Positions 1 to 6,098 of a DNA stretch of 8,279 nt are shown piece by piece; position 1 is the stretch's first letter, and each line of letters starts with the position of its first letter. Origin of the DNA: Nitrospinota bacterium (lineage in GTDB: Bacteria; Nitrospinota_A; UBA7883; JACRLM01); assembly GCA_015231995.1 (NCBI GenBank), contig JADGAO010000152.1, forward strand, positions 1-8,279. Direction: 5' to 3'. A program made the position numbers and the translations under genes. The notes beneath the pieces are model-generated. The model worked only from the letters and a program-made list of their open reading frames with translations, was not told where the DNA came from and made no database searches.

Positions 1-683
1 TCCTCGTGGGTCTTGCCGTCGCGGATGTGATAAATCCGCTTAAACGTCGGAATGATCTTTTCATCGTGGGTGACCACAATGACCGCAGTCTCGTATTGGC
101 GGGCCATCTGGTTGAGTATGCGTATAACGGCCAACGCCCTCTGGCTGTCGAGCGGCGCAGTCGGCTCGTCGGCGAGAATCACGGGTGGCCGGTTGACCAG
201 CGCCCGGGCGATGGAGACTCGTTGCTGTTCGCCGCCTGATAATTGGGACGGCATTGCGTTGGCGCGATGGGCGACGTCGAGAGCCTCGAACAGTTCAAGC
301 GCCCTTTTGCGCGCCTCGCTATTGGAATGTCCGGCAAGCATAGAAGGCAATGCGACGTTGTCGGTGATGTTGAGGAACGGAATCAGGTATGGGGCCTGGA
401 AGACGAAACCTATCTTGTCGCGGCGCAAAGCTCTAAGGTCGGGAATCATCCAGCCTTCGTCGTATATCGCTTTCCCGCCAAGGGTCATGCGGCCGGAACT
501 TGGTTCGATAACGGCTCCGAGGCATTTGAGCAGTGTGGTTTTCCCGGAACCCGATGGGCCGACCAAACCAACCACTTCGCCGGAAGCCACCTGCATGTCC
601 ACGCCTTTTAGCGCATCCACGGCGGTTTCGCCTTTGCCGTAGCGTTTATATAACCCTTCGATGCGGATGCCTTTTTCCACCAT
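1..683 (-). CDS. ABC exporter ATP-binding subunit, DevA/MacB-like (3' end outside window)
   Basis: This is a nucleotide-binding subunit of an ABC exporter. It would hydrolyse ATP on the cytoplasmic face to drive the neighbouring permease. About 227 codons are visible, from the ATG at 683 to the left edge with no stop, so only the C-terminal end is missing. Visible motifs are Walker A GPSGSGKT (residues 42-49), the Q-loop Gln in FVFQ (Q96), the ABC signature LSGGEQQR (148-155), Walker B VILADEP (168-174) and the H-loop His in VTHD (H206). The D-loop reads ADEPTAPLD where many LolD/MacB-type ATPases have ADEPTGNLD; an Ala after the Thr also occurs in DevA-like proteins. The start sits one base past the permease stop, with an AGGCGG-like Shine-Dalgarno inside the permease end, so translation is probably coupled. 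The family is certain; the transported substrate is not known. Confidence 0.95.
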   Translation of the reverse strand, partial: MVEKGIRIEGLYKRYGKGETAVDALKGVDMQVASGEVVGLVGPSGSGKTTLLKCLGAVIEPSSGRMTLGGKAIYDEGWMIPDLRALRRDKIGFVFQAPYLIPFLNITDNVALPSMLAGHSNSEARKRALELFEALDVAHRANAMPSQLSGGEQQRVSIARALVNRPPVILADEPTAPLDSQRALAVIRILNQMARQYETAVIVVTHDEKIIPTFKRIYHIRDGKTHE

Positions 684-684
684 G

Positions 685-1887
685 TCAGCCGCCTATTGCC
701 TCCGCCGGGTCCACCTTGAGCGCGGCGTGGATCGCAAGCAGGCTGGCAAGGACGCATATGGCGACAACCGCGACAAATCCCCTCACAGCGTCGCCCGGTT
801 CGAGCAGGACATATTTCGGAAAAAACGGCGCCCAGAATGTGGCTGATATCTTGCCGACAACGAAACCTATCACGCCGAGGCTCACCGCCTGTTGAAGGAT
901 CATCCCGGCGATTGTGCGGTTCTTCGTCCCGATAAGTTTAAGCACGGCGATCTCGCGGATCTTGCCCATTGTAAGCGTATAGATGATAAAGGCGACGATG
1001 GCCGCGCTGACAATAGCGAGGATCACCAGGAACATCCCGATCTGTTTTGCGGAAGTGGCGATAAGCTTGCCGATCAGTATCCCCTCCATCTGGGAGCGGG
1101 TGTAAACCTGGAGTCGTTTCCACCGCCGTATCGGTTCGGCCACCTCCTCTGGAGCGTATCCGGGCTTGATCTGCGCCAGCACGGCGTTCACATATGAGTT
1201 TGCACTCTGCGACGCTATCACCGCTTCGAGCAGTCCTGGCGCGCCGGGGCGGTTGAAAGCGGGGTTTGCCGTAGTTCGGCGGCGTTGCTGGGCGATGGCG
1301 TCGTTATCCTTGAGAAACTGCGCCTCCTGCGCGTCCTTCAGGGGGATGAACACCATCGGGTCGCCGCTGGAGGAGACCATACGCCGGGTCAGCCCGACCA
1401 CGGTGTAATGATTCCGGCGTATCTGTATGCGGTCGCCAAGTTTGAATCCTGCGGATATGTCGGCTACGGCTTCGTAATGGGCCCGGGTTATCTGGCGGCC
1501 AGCCACCAGATACCCGGGTTGCCCAGGCTCGCCGTGTCCGCTGGATTCGACGCCGACAACCATCGAACGCACGTCGCGGTCGCCCTGACGCGCCTGCATG
1601 GTCAGGTATGTGATGTTCGCCGCGCGGGCCACGCCCGGCATTCCTAGAATTCCTCGATATGCGTCGTCATAGAGGCTCGATGGCTCCGCATACGGGCCGA
1701 GCGTATCCTGTTGCACAATCCACAGGTCTGCCCCGCTGTTGTCGAGCAAGGCTTTGGCGTCGTCAACCATGCCGCGATACACCCCGGCCATCGTCAGCGT
1801 AACGCCTATCAGCAGACCCAGCCCCACTCCGGTGAAGAAGAACTTTCTCCAGGAATGTACGATGTCTCGCCCCGCAAGGCTGATCAT
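685..1887 (-). CDS. ABC exporter permease, FtsX/MacB type (DevC-like)
   Basis: This 400-aa inner-membrane permease fits a DevC-like exporter subunit. One membrane helix lies near the N terminus (about residues 17-37). A large extracytoplasmic domain follows (about 38-282), and then an FtsX-type C-terminal domain with three helices (about 283-305, 328-348 and 367-387). The cytoplasmic stretch KIREIAVLKLIGTKN (309-323) and the C-terminal KVDPAEAIGG are typical of MacB/FtsX permeases, where the loop couples to the ATPase. In MacB itself the ATPase and permease are fused; here they are separate, as in DevA and DevC. The ATG at 1887 overlaps the adaptor-gene stop in an ATGA, and the stop lies 1 base from the ATPase start. 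The protein should act with the adaptor and ATPase encoded beside it. The substrate cannot be read from the sequence; lipids, glycolipids or peptides are possibilities by family. Confidence 0.92.
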   Translation of the reverse strand: MISLAGRDIVHSWRKFFFTGVGLGLLIGVTLTMAGVYRGMVDDAKALLDNSGADLWIVQQDTLGPYAEPSSLYDDAYRGILGMPGVARAANITYLTMQARQGDRDVRSMVVGVESSGHGEPGQPGYLVAGRQITRAHYEAVADISAGFKLGDRIQIRRNHYTVVGLTRRMVSSSGDPMVFIPLKDAQEAQFLKDNDAIAQQRRRTTANPAFNRPGAPGLLEAVIASQSANSYVNAVLAQIKPGYAPEEVAEPIRRWKRLQVYTRSQMEGILIGKLIATSAKQIGMFLVILAIVSAAIVAFIIYTLTMGKIREIAVLKLIGTKNRTIAGMILQQAVSLGVIGFVVGKISATFWAPFFPKYVLLEPGDAVRGFVAVVAICVLASLLAIHAALKVDPAEAIGG

Positions 1888-3077
1888 TGAGAAACACCCG
1901 GCAGGCGCTCTACCACCTTGACGCGGCTGTGCCCGTCTATCGCCCGTTGGCTATAAACAACCACACGCTCACCGACTTTCACCCCGTCGAGCATCTGAAC
2001 CATTCCATCGAGGTCGCTCGTCCCCACTTTGACGGGCGTAAAATGTAAAGAACTGTTTTCGATAACCCAGACCCCAAGATGTCCATCTACCCGCTTCACG
2101 CTGGCGTTTGGGGCCACCGGGGTAGCCGCCGTCGCAGGCAGAGCCACTGTGACCTCTGCCAATTCACCGACAGGCGGCAGAGGCTCCGGGATTGAGTCGA
2201 ACACGACCTTGGCCACTGTTTCCTCTGTCACCACATCCGCCATCGGCTCCACGCGCGACACACGCCCATTTAATCTTTGACCGCTTCGCGAACGCAGGGC
2301 GATCTGAACCGGAAGCCCGGCGCGCAACCCCGACGCCCGCAGTTGGTCAAAACGCGCATTGACCCATAGGCTCGACGGGTCTATCACCTCCACCACCGAC
2401 TGCCCGGCAACCACCGTGGCGCCAGGGTCTGAGCCACGCACAGCCACCAGGCCGTCCATCGGCGAAACCAGCCGCAGATTGGCGCGTTGCCGTATCAACC
2501 CATCGAGATCGGAGCGTATGCGAGATAGCTCCTGGCGCACTGCGTTGAGATTGGAGGTGGCGACAGCAAAACCCGCATCCGCCAACCGCCGTTCCTGCCG
2601 CTTGGCCTCTACCCACTCCACGCTCACCCAATGCTCCTGCCCCAGTTTTTCATAGCGGCTCATTTGGTTTTCGGCATAGGCCTTGCGCGCGGACGCTTCC
2701 TGAACCTGGGCTTCGGCTACAAGGACGGCGGCCTCCCCTCGTTTGAGCGCGGACGCCTGAGCCGCTATACGGTCGTCGAAATCCACCGGGTCCATTTCGC
2801 CCAGTAATTGCCCGGCTCGCACATGGTCGCCAACATTCACATAAACATTTTTGATCCGTCCGGCGGCTGTCGGCCCGATTTTGTAGGTATAACGCGCTTC
2901 AATGGCGCCGACTCCGAATATGGATGGGGTAATCGAACGGCTCTCTATCATCGCGACGGTCACTGGGACGGGCGCAAGAGGCCCGGAACGAAGAGCTACA
3001 TAAACGAACAACGCCAACAGCGGGACGAGCGCCCCAACCAGAACCAACGTGCGGCGGTTTTGCGATAGGCGTTTCAT
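1884..3077 (-). CDS. HlyD/MacA-family periplasmic adaptor (membrane fusion protein, DevB-like)
   Basis: This 397-aa adaptor would bridge the inner-membrane ABC permease to an outer-membrane TolC-like channel, which is not encoded in the window. The N terminus is a short basic stretch followed by one hydrophobic anchor (about residues 10-29) with no lipobox Cys, so it is probably membrane-anchored rather than a lipoprotein. A first lipoyl half-motif (about 68-98, with GRIKNVYVNVGDHVRAGQLL) leads into an Ala/Glu/Arg-rich helical hairpin (about 100-200), likely the coiled coil. The second lipoyl half (about 201-232, LVSPMDGLV then PGATVVAGQ) is followed by a beta-barrel and a membrane-proximal domain to the C terminus. 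The start ATG overlaps the TetR stop (ATGA) and the stop overlaps the permease start, which indicates a single operon. The family is secure; the DevB-like label rests mainly on gene order. Confidence 0.93.
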   Translation of the reverse strand: MKRLSQNRRTLVLVGALVPLLALFVYVALRSGPLAPVPVTVAMIESRSITPSIFGVGAIEARYTYKIGPTAAGRIKNVYVNVGDHVRAGQLLGEMDPVDFDDRIAAQASALKRGEAAVLVAEAQVQEASARKAYAENQMSRYEKLGQEHWVSVEWVEAKRQERRLADAGFAVATSNLNAVRQELSRIRSDLDGLIRQRANLRLVSPMDGLVAVRGSDPGATVVAGQSVVEVIDPSSLWVNARFDQLRASGLRAGLPVQIALRSRSGQRLNGRVSRVEPMADVVTEETVAKVVFDSIPEPLPPVGELAEVTVALPATAATPVAPNASVKRVDGHLGVWVIENSSLHFTPVKVGTSDLDGMVQMLDGVKVGERVVVYSQRAIDGHSRVKVVERLPGVSQ

Positions 3078-3682
3078 TGTTTTTTTCCGACTCCAATTCG
3101 ATAGATGGCGAAAACCCCGGGCGCGTCCAGGCGCATCCGGTAGATATCATCTGCAAGCAGAGATTGCATAACAAGTCCCTGGATCATCCCGATGAACAAC
3201 GTTGTGGCGGCTGTGGCGTCCACCTCCGGGGCCAGTTCCCCCTGCGCTTTGCCTTGCTCGATGAGTTGGCCAACCTTGTCCCCATACCGCCCGATAAGCG
3301 TCCGCACCATTTTCTTGGTTACAGTGTCGCCTGCGCGTTGCAGTTCGCCGAAGATCATCCGTGGAACCCCTGGATGCAACGTGACGAAATCAATATGCGT
3401 CATAAAAATCGCCTCCAGCGCCGCCAGCGGCGACGAGGCAGATTGTATGGCTTTGTCTATCCGGCCCAGAAGCCGCTCGGCCACCCAATCCATCACCGCC
3501 TGCCAGATCGCATCCTTGCTAGGGAAATGGCGGAACAGCGCGCCCTGCGTCAGGTTCATCCGTTTGGCTATCGCCGCCGTGGTGATCTCGCTAGGGTTCT
3601 GCTCGGCGGCCAGCTCCACCACCGCCTCCACCGTGACCTTCTTGCGCTCATCCGCCGGACAACGCCTGGGATTACTTTCCAT
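3074..3682 (-). CDS. TetR-family transcriptional repressor, first gene of exporter operon
   Basis: This is a 202-aa one-component regulator of usual TetR length. The N-terminal DNA-binding domain includes a helix-turn-helix at about residues 33-60 (ITTAAIAKRMNLTQGALFRHF then PSKDAIW), the most conserved part of the family. The rest is a helical ligand-binding and dimerisation domain (about 65-200) with no recognisable ligand motif. The ATG at 3682 has a good Shine-Dalgarno (AGAGGG, 5-base spacing). It is the promoter-proximal gene of the operon and overlaps the adaptor gene by 4 bases, so it probably autoregulates and represses the exporter until a ligand, perhaps the exported compound, binds. 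A palindrome 14 bases upstream of its start is the likely operator. The last codons run GGA AAA AAA CAA TGA, a 7-A tract discussed in the findings. Confidence 0.93.
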   Translation of the reverse strand: MESNPRRCPADERKKVTVEAVVELAAEQNPSEITTAAIAKRMNLTQGALFRHFPSKDAIWQAVMDWVAERLLGRIDKAIQSASSPLAALEAIFMTHIDFVTLHPGVPRMIFGELQRAGDTVTKKMVRTLIGRYGDKVGQLIEQGKAQGELAPEVDATAATTLFIGMIQGLVMQSLLADDIYRMRLDAPGVFAIYRIGVGKKQ

Positions 3683-3696
3683 CTAAACCCTCTTGC

Positions 3697-3712
3697 TGGT
3701 AATCATTTACTA
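3697..3712. promoter_or_regulatory. Putative TetR operator upstream of the exporter operon
   Basis: The plus strand reads TGGTAA-tcat-TTACTA, an imperfect 6-4-6 palindrome with five of six arm pairs matching. It sits 14 bases upstream of the TetR start, between that gene and the small membrane-protein gene. Sixteen of 20 bases match the palindrome at 4190-4205 when the two are aligned on the plus strand, including the extended right flank CTATC. TetR proteins commonly bind short palindromes at their own promoter. The role is inferred from position and from the second copy. Confidence 0.6.
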
Positions 3713-3732
3713 TCTCCCAATGCCGGACGCAG

Positions 3733-4158
3733 TCATGCTAATCCTGCCGACTGCCGTTCGGGGCGAAGTATCAGCCTCCATGCTGTTATTGTCGCCACGA
3801 TCCATACGCTTGAGCGCAGGCTCATCGCCAGCAGGGTGCGGGTTTCATATGCGCCACCAGAAAAAAGGTGAATCAGGAAGAAGGCGAAAGTAATCAATGT
3901 TCCGATAGCCAGCGAGGCCGAGACCCAGGCTCCCCACTCTTTGCGTTGAAAAAGCCCGATTCCCCCGATTATGTAGAAAAATCCGGCGATAAAATTAAAC
4001 CAGACAACAAACGGCAGATATGCCCCAGCCGCCAGCCTGGCCTCACCGTCGCCAAAAAGCACAGAGCCCCCCGCCTTGATCGTCGCAACTCCAAAGAGCG
4101 CCGTAAATACAGCCAGTAGCCGTAACCACCATCTCGAATAAACGCCCATTTCACTCAT
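3733..4158 (-). CDS. Small four-helix integral membrane protein, function unknown
   Basis: I do not recognise a named family. The product is 141 aa, with four likely membrane helices at about residues 11-34, 47-70, 76-100 and 115-132. Connections are short, and there is an Arg-rich C-terminal tail (ILRPERQ). There are no cysteines and no obvious enzymatic motif. The start is taken as the ATG at 4158, giving MSEMGV; an in-frame ATG at 4149 is an alternative, and neither has a strong Shine-Dalgarno. The gene reads in the same direction as the TetR-exporter operon and ends 50 bases before the TetR start. It has its own candidate promoter and an operator-like palindrome matching the one at the TetR gene. 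That points to co-regulation with the exporter, perhaps as an accessory or stress-related membrane protein. Consistent hydrophobic helices make it likely to be a real gene. Confidence 0.75.
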   Translation of the reverse strand: MSEMGVYSRWWLRLLAVFTALFGVATIKAGGSVLFGDGEARLAAGAYLPFVVWFNFIAGFFYIIGGIGLFQRKEWGAWVSASLAIGTLITFAFFLIHLFSGGAYETRTLLAMSLRSSVWIVATITAWRLILRPERQSAGLA

Positions 4159-4189
4159 CTATATTTCCCTTTTGGAGGATCATGATAGC

Positions 4190-4205
4190 TAGTAATTAGT
4201 TACTA
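4190..4205. promoter_or_regulatory. Putative TetR operator upstream of the small membrane-protein gene
   Basis: The sequence TAGTAA-ttag-TTACTA is a perfect 6-4-6 palindrome. It is extended by outer arms GATAG (4184-4188) and CTATC (4203-4207), making a roughly 24-bp symmetric site. It is the second copy of the palindrome found just upstream of the TetR gene. It overlaps the likely -10 region of the membrane-protein promoter, so bound repressor would block transcription. Assignment to the neighbouring TetR protein is inference. Confidence 0.6.
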
Positions 4206-4233
4206 TCTTCGAAAACAATTAAAGATTTGTCAA
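4202..4233 (-). promoter_or_regulatory. Candidate sigma-70-type promoter for the small membrane-protein gene
   Basis: On the minus strand a perfect -35 hexamer TTGACA lies at 4233-4228. A weak -10 follows: GAAGAT at 4210-4205 with a 17-base spacer, or GATAGT at 4207-4202 with a 20-base spacer. The surroundings are AT-rich. The operator palindrome overlaps the -10 side. The -35 is convincing; the exact -10 is uncertain. Confidence 0.45.
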
Positions 4234-4354
4234 GTTTTTTATGGGAAGAGCTCTCAAGGCAGAATACAAAATGGGTTTAGATTGCTACCATCATAAGCAA
4301 CTCCCAAGCGTCGTCGAAAAACAGACAGAGAGGCCAGATGGAAGCATTGTCGCT

Positions 4355-4379
4355 CGGCGGGGTGTTCTTCACCCCGCCG
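4355..4379. repeat. Perfect hairpin, 10-bp stem with TTCTT loop
   Basis: CGGCGGGGTG and CACCCCGCCG form a perfect 10-bp GC-rich stem around a 5-base TTCTT loop. On the plus strand it is followed by a loose T-rich run (TATTTGTTT), but no plus-strand gene lies upstream. Terminator function is therefore not supported. Its inner 13 bases are the exact reverse complement of the core of the hairpin at 4412-4436. Confidence 0.8.
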
Positions 4380-4411
4380 TATTTGTTTATCAAAGTGTCT
4401 TAAGATTAGGA

Positions 4412-4436
4412 GTCCGAGGTGAAGAACACCTCGGAC
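4412..4436. repeat. Perfect hairpin, 10-bp stem with AAGAA loop, inverted partner of 4355-4379
   Basis: GTCCGAGGTG and CACCTCGGAC form a perfect 10-bp stem around AAGAA. The core GGTGAAGAACACC is the reverse complement of the core of the upstream hairpin. The outer stem bases differ between the two copies but stay paired within each copy, which looks like compensatory change. The two together span 82 bases and resemble a small inverted-pair repeat unit. Confidence 0.8.
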
Positions 4437-4509
4437 AGCAACCAGGGTGTTATGCAAAGGTCTCCTTAGCAAAGAAAGCTTAGCAGAACCAAACGCCCCC
4501 TGATCCGCC

Positions 4510-5427
4510 TTATACGGTGTTCACGCCGGGGACTTTCTCCTTCATATCAAGTGTTTGAACAAAAGCCCTCAACGGGTTGGACAGATAGCGGTTCTTCAGA
4601 ATTATAAGATTCAGGCTCCGCTCCATCCCGACCCCCTCTATCCTGGTGGCGCGGAGGGTTTTGGCCTTAATCTCCTCTTCCACTGCGGCCCGGCTCATCA
4701 CGGCCACCCCAAGCCCTGCCCTGGCGGACTTTTTTATCGCCTCGGTGTCCCCTATCTCCATGACGATGTTGAGGTGGTTTTTCTCGGGGTCTATCACATC
4801 GGTAAAAACACGTCTTGTGCCGGAGCCGCGCTCCCTGATGATGAGAGGCTCTTTCTTGAACTCGTCGAGGCTGACGGCGGGGCGGCTCTTCCACCGGTGC
4901 GCGTATGGATATATGACGACCAGCTCGTCTTTCATAAAAAGATGGACGCTTATGCTTTTGTTGCGCACAGGCCCTTCCACAAGGCCAAGGTCAATCTCGC
5001 CGCGAAGCAGGGCCTGTTCTATCTGGCTGGTGTTGCCGACCATCATCTCAATCCCGGCAAGCGGGTATTTCTTTTTGAACCCGCCAAGCCGATAGGGAAG
5101 TATGTAGTTGGCGATGGTGGTGGACGCGCCGAGCCTCAGCTTGCCCACGACATTTTTCGTTATGTCGTCTATGGCCTGCTTCCCCTCGCGCAGGGAGTTG
5201 AGCGTCGCCTGTGTGTATGTTTCAAACACGCTACCGGCCTCCGTAAGCTCTATCCTCCTGCCGATTCGCTCGAACAACGGGGAGCCGAGTATCTTTTCGA
5301 GCTTGATTATCTGTGCGGAAAATGCGGGCTGGCTTATGGACATCTGTTCGGCCGCTCTGGAAAAGTTCCTAAGCTTGGCGGCGACCAGGAAGAGGTCGAG
5401 CTGATGGATGGTGATTTGGTTAAGCAT
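4510..5427 (-). CDS. LysR-family transcriptional regulator, CysL/CbbR-like, divergent from aprBA
   Basis: From the ATG at 5427 this is 305 aa, the usual LysR length. A winged helix-turn-helix occupies about residues 5-63 (IHQLDLFLVAAKLRNFSRAA, then QPAFSAQIIKLEKILGSPLFER), followed by a linker helix and a periplasmic-binding-protein-like effector domain (about 96-295). The segments LRLGASTTIANYILP, LLRGEIDLGLVEGP and IIRERGSGTRRVF are typical of the CysL/CbbR branch, whose members control sulfur assimilation or CO2 fixation. A TTG 18 bases upstream (5445) could add six residues. I prefer the ATG because it places the conserved helix-turn-helix at the usual distance and because the TTG falls inside an operator-like repeat. 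Neither start has a strong Shine-Dalgarno. Divergent placement next to aprB suggests that it controls the apr genes and itself; the effector is unknown. Confidence 0.92.
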   Translation of the reverse strand: MLNQITIHQLDLFLVAAKLRNFSRAAEQMSISQPAFSAQIIKLEKILGSPLFERIGRRIELTEAGSVFETYTQATLNSLREGKQAIDDITKNVVGKLRLGASTTIANYILPYRLGGFKKKYPLAGIEMMVGNTSQIEQALLRGEIDLGLVEGPVRNKSISVHLFMKDELVVIYPYAHRWKSRPAVSLDEFKKEPLIIRERGSGTRRVFTDVIDPEKNHLNIVMEIGDTEAIKKSARAGLGVAVMSRAAVEEEIKAKTLRATRIEGVGMERSLNLIILKNRYLSNPLRAFVQTLDMKEKVPGVNTV

Positions 5428-5440
5428 AGACTTTAGTTTA

Positions 5441-5501
5441 TCCAATTTATCCGAACAATCTATTATTTTTTTATGATTTGCGGAGGGATAATTGGAATCA
5501 T
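5441..5501. promoter_or_regulatory. Candidate LysR operator/promoter region between the LysR gene and aprB
   Basis: TCCAATTTATCC (5441-5452) is mirrored by GGATAATTGGA (5486-5496), a near-perfect long inverted repeat differing by one base deletion. The spacer between the arms is 33 bases and AT-rich. A second short inverted repeat, ATGATT (5473-5478) and AATCAT (5496-5501), overlaps the right arm. TTTATCC also occurs twice directly in the left arm region. LysR regulators typically bind such sites in divergent intergenic regions. No clear sigma-70 -35/-10 pair for either gene could be fixed. Confidence 0.5.
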
Positions 5502-5547
5502 CTAGGAAAAAGCGTCATCTGAGCGGAAGTTTTAAATGCGTTACGCC

Positions 5548-5592
5548 GCCCGGCCTTCAGACGCAGTATTAAAGAACATCGGGTTGCCGGGC
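5548..5592 (+). other. GC-rich stem-loop in the putative aprB leader
   Basis: GCCCGGC (5548-5554) can pair with GCCGGGC (5586-5592) across a 31-base loop, about 50 bases before the aprB start. A competing short pairing TGCGT (5537-5541) with ACGCA (5561-5565) overlaps it. No T-run or known riboswitch core is visible. A role in the apr mRNA leader is speculative, and the transcription start is unknown. Confidence 0.35.
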
Positions 5593-5643
5593 CTGCGGGA
5601 TACATAAGCGTTATTGAACAACTTTCTACGGGGAGAGGGAGCG

Positions 5644-6078
5644 ATGCCTACGTTTGTCATTCAAAGCAAGTGCGACGGGTGTAAAGGGCAGGACAAAACC
5701 GCCTGCATGTACATTTGTCCTCACGACCTGATGTATCTGGACAAAGAACGGATGAAGGCCATGAACCAGGAGCCTGAGCAGTGCTGGGAGTGCTACTCCT
5801 GTGTGAAAATCTGCCCTCAACAGGCGATAGAGGCGAGGCCCTATCAGGACTTCGTGCCGATGGGCGGCACCTCCATCCCCATGCGTTCGACGGACTCGAT
5901 CATGTGGACCGTCAAGTTCCGCGACGGGAAAGTCCAGCGTTTCAAGTTCCCCATCCGCACCACCCCGGAAGGCTCGATCAACCCGTTTGAGGGCAAACCT
6001 GTGCCGTCCGAGGCGGAGCTGGATTCACCAAACCTGTTCACCGAAATCGGCAAGACGCTTGCCAAGATCAAGAAATAA
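5644..6078 (+). CDS. aprB: Adenylylsulfate (APS) reductase beta subunit, iron-sulfur protein
   Basis: AprB is the electron-transfer subunit of cytoplasmic APS reductase. It passes electrons between a membrane or soluble partner and the FAD of AprA. The product is 144 aa. Cysteines C10, C13, C21 and C57, and C25, C47, C50 and C53, supply two [4Fe-4S] clusters, in a ferredoxin-like fold covering about residues 1-65. Trp48, which lies between cluster and flavin in the characterised archaeal enzyme, is present in QCWECYSC. A C-terminal tail (about 66-144) wraps AprA in known structures. The start is the ATG at 5644, giving the canonical MPTFVIQSKCDGC, with a strong GGGAGAGGGAG Shine-Dalgarno. A longer frame from a TTG at 5614 is not credible. 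It lies 20 bases before aprA in one transcription unit, divergent from the LysR gene. Confidence 0.97.
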   Translation: MPTFVIQSKCDGCKGQDKTACMYICPHDLMYLDKERMKAMNQEPEQCWECYSCVKICPQQAIEARPYQDFVPMGGTSIPMRSTDSIMWTVKFRDGKVQRFKFPIRTTPEGSINPFEGKPVPSEAELDSPNLFTEIGKTLAKIKK

Positions 6079-6098
6079 GACGAGGGGAGATAAATAAC

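Larger units (their letters stand above)
4234..4509. other. Non-coding stretch between two minus-strand genes
   Basis: No convincing gene is present here. Short open frames on both strands encode low-complexity translations with no recognisable domain, and the frames pass straight through two perfect hairpins. The left part (to about 4340) is AT-richer than the flanking genes. The right part holds the paired hairpins listed separately and a short direct repeat CTTAGCA (near 4464 and 4479). No rho-independent terminator for the LysR gene ending at 4510 is evident, because no T-run follows either hairpin on the minus strand. Confidence 0.6.

Noticed and set aside
3077..3871. A 264-aa plus-strand frame across the TetR gene and the end of the membrane-protein gene
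   Set aside because: It is antisense to a confident TetR gene and covers the operator region. Its composition is rich in Arg, His and Pro, typical of a wrong-frame reading.
4355..4390. The first hairpin as an intrinsic terminator (T-rich TATTTGTTT follows on the plus strand)
   Set aside because: No plus-strand gene precedes it, the T-run is interrupted, and on the minus strand there is no T-run. The repeat explanation fits both hairpins.
4449..4465. GTTATGCAAAGGTCTCC as a possible insertion-sequence terminal repeat
   Set aside because: It loosely resembles an IS end, but I found no inverted partner, target duplication or transposase remnant in the window.
4241..4483. An 80-aa plus-strand frame and an overlapping 72-aa minus-strand frame (4254-4472)
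   Set aside because: Both run through perfect hairpins, have no ribosome-binding site of note and give translations with no recognisable domain. They are better explained as non-coding repeat sequence.
4555..5436. A long 293-aa plus-strand open frame opposite the LysR gene
   Set aside because: It is antisense to a clear LysR family protein, and its translation shows no coherent domain. It is a shadow of the real gene.
5614..5643. Longer aprB start from a TTG at 5614
   Set aside because: The extra ten residues would be encoded across the strong Shine-Dalgarno site. The family start MPTF...CDGC matches the ATG at 5644.
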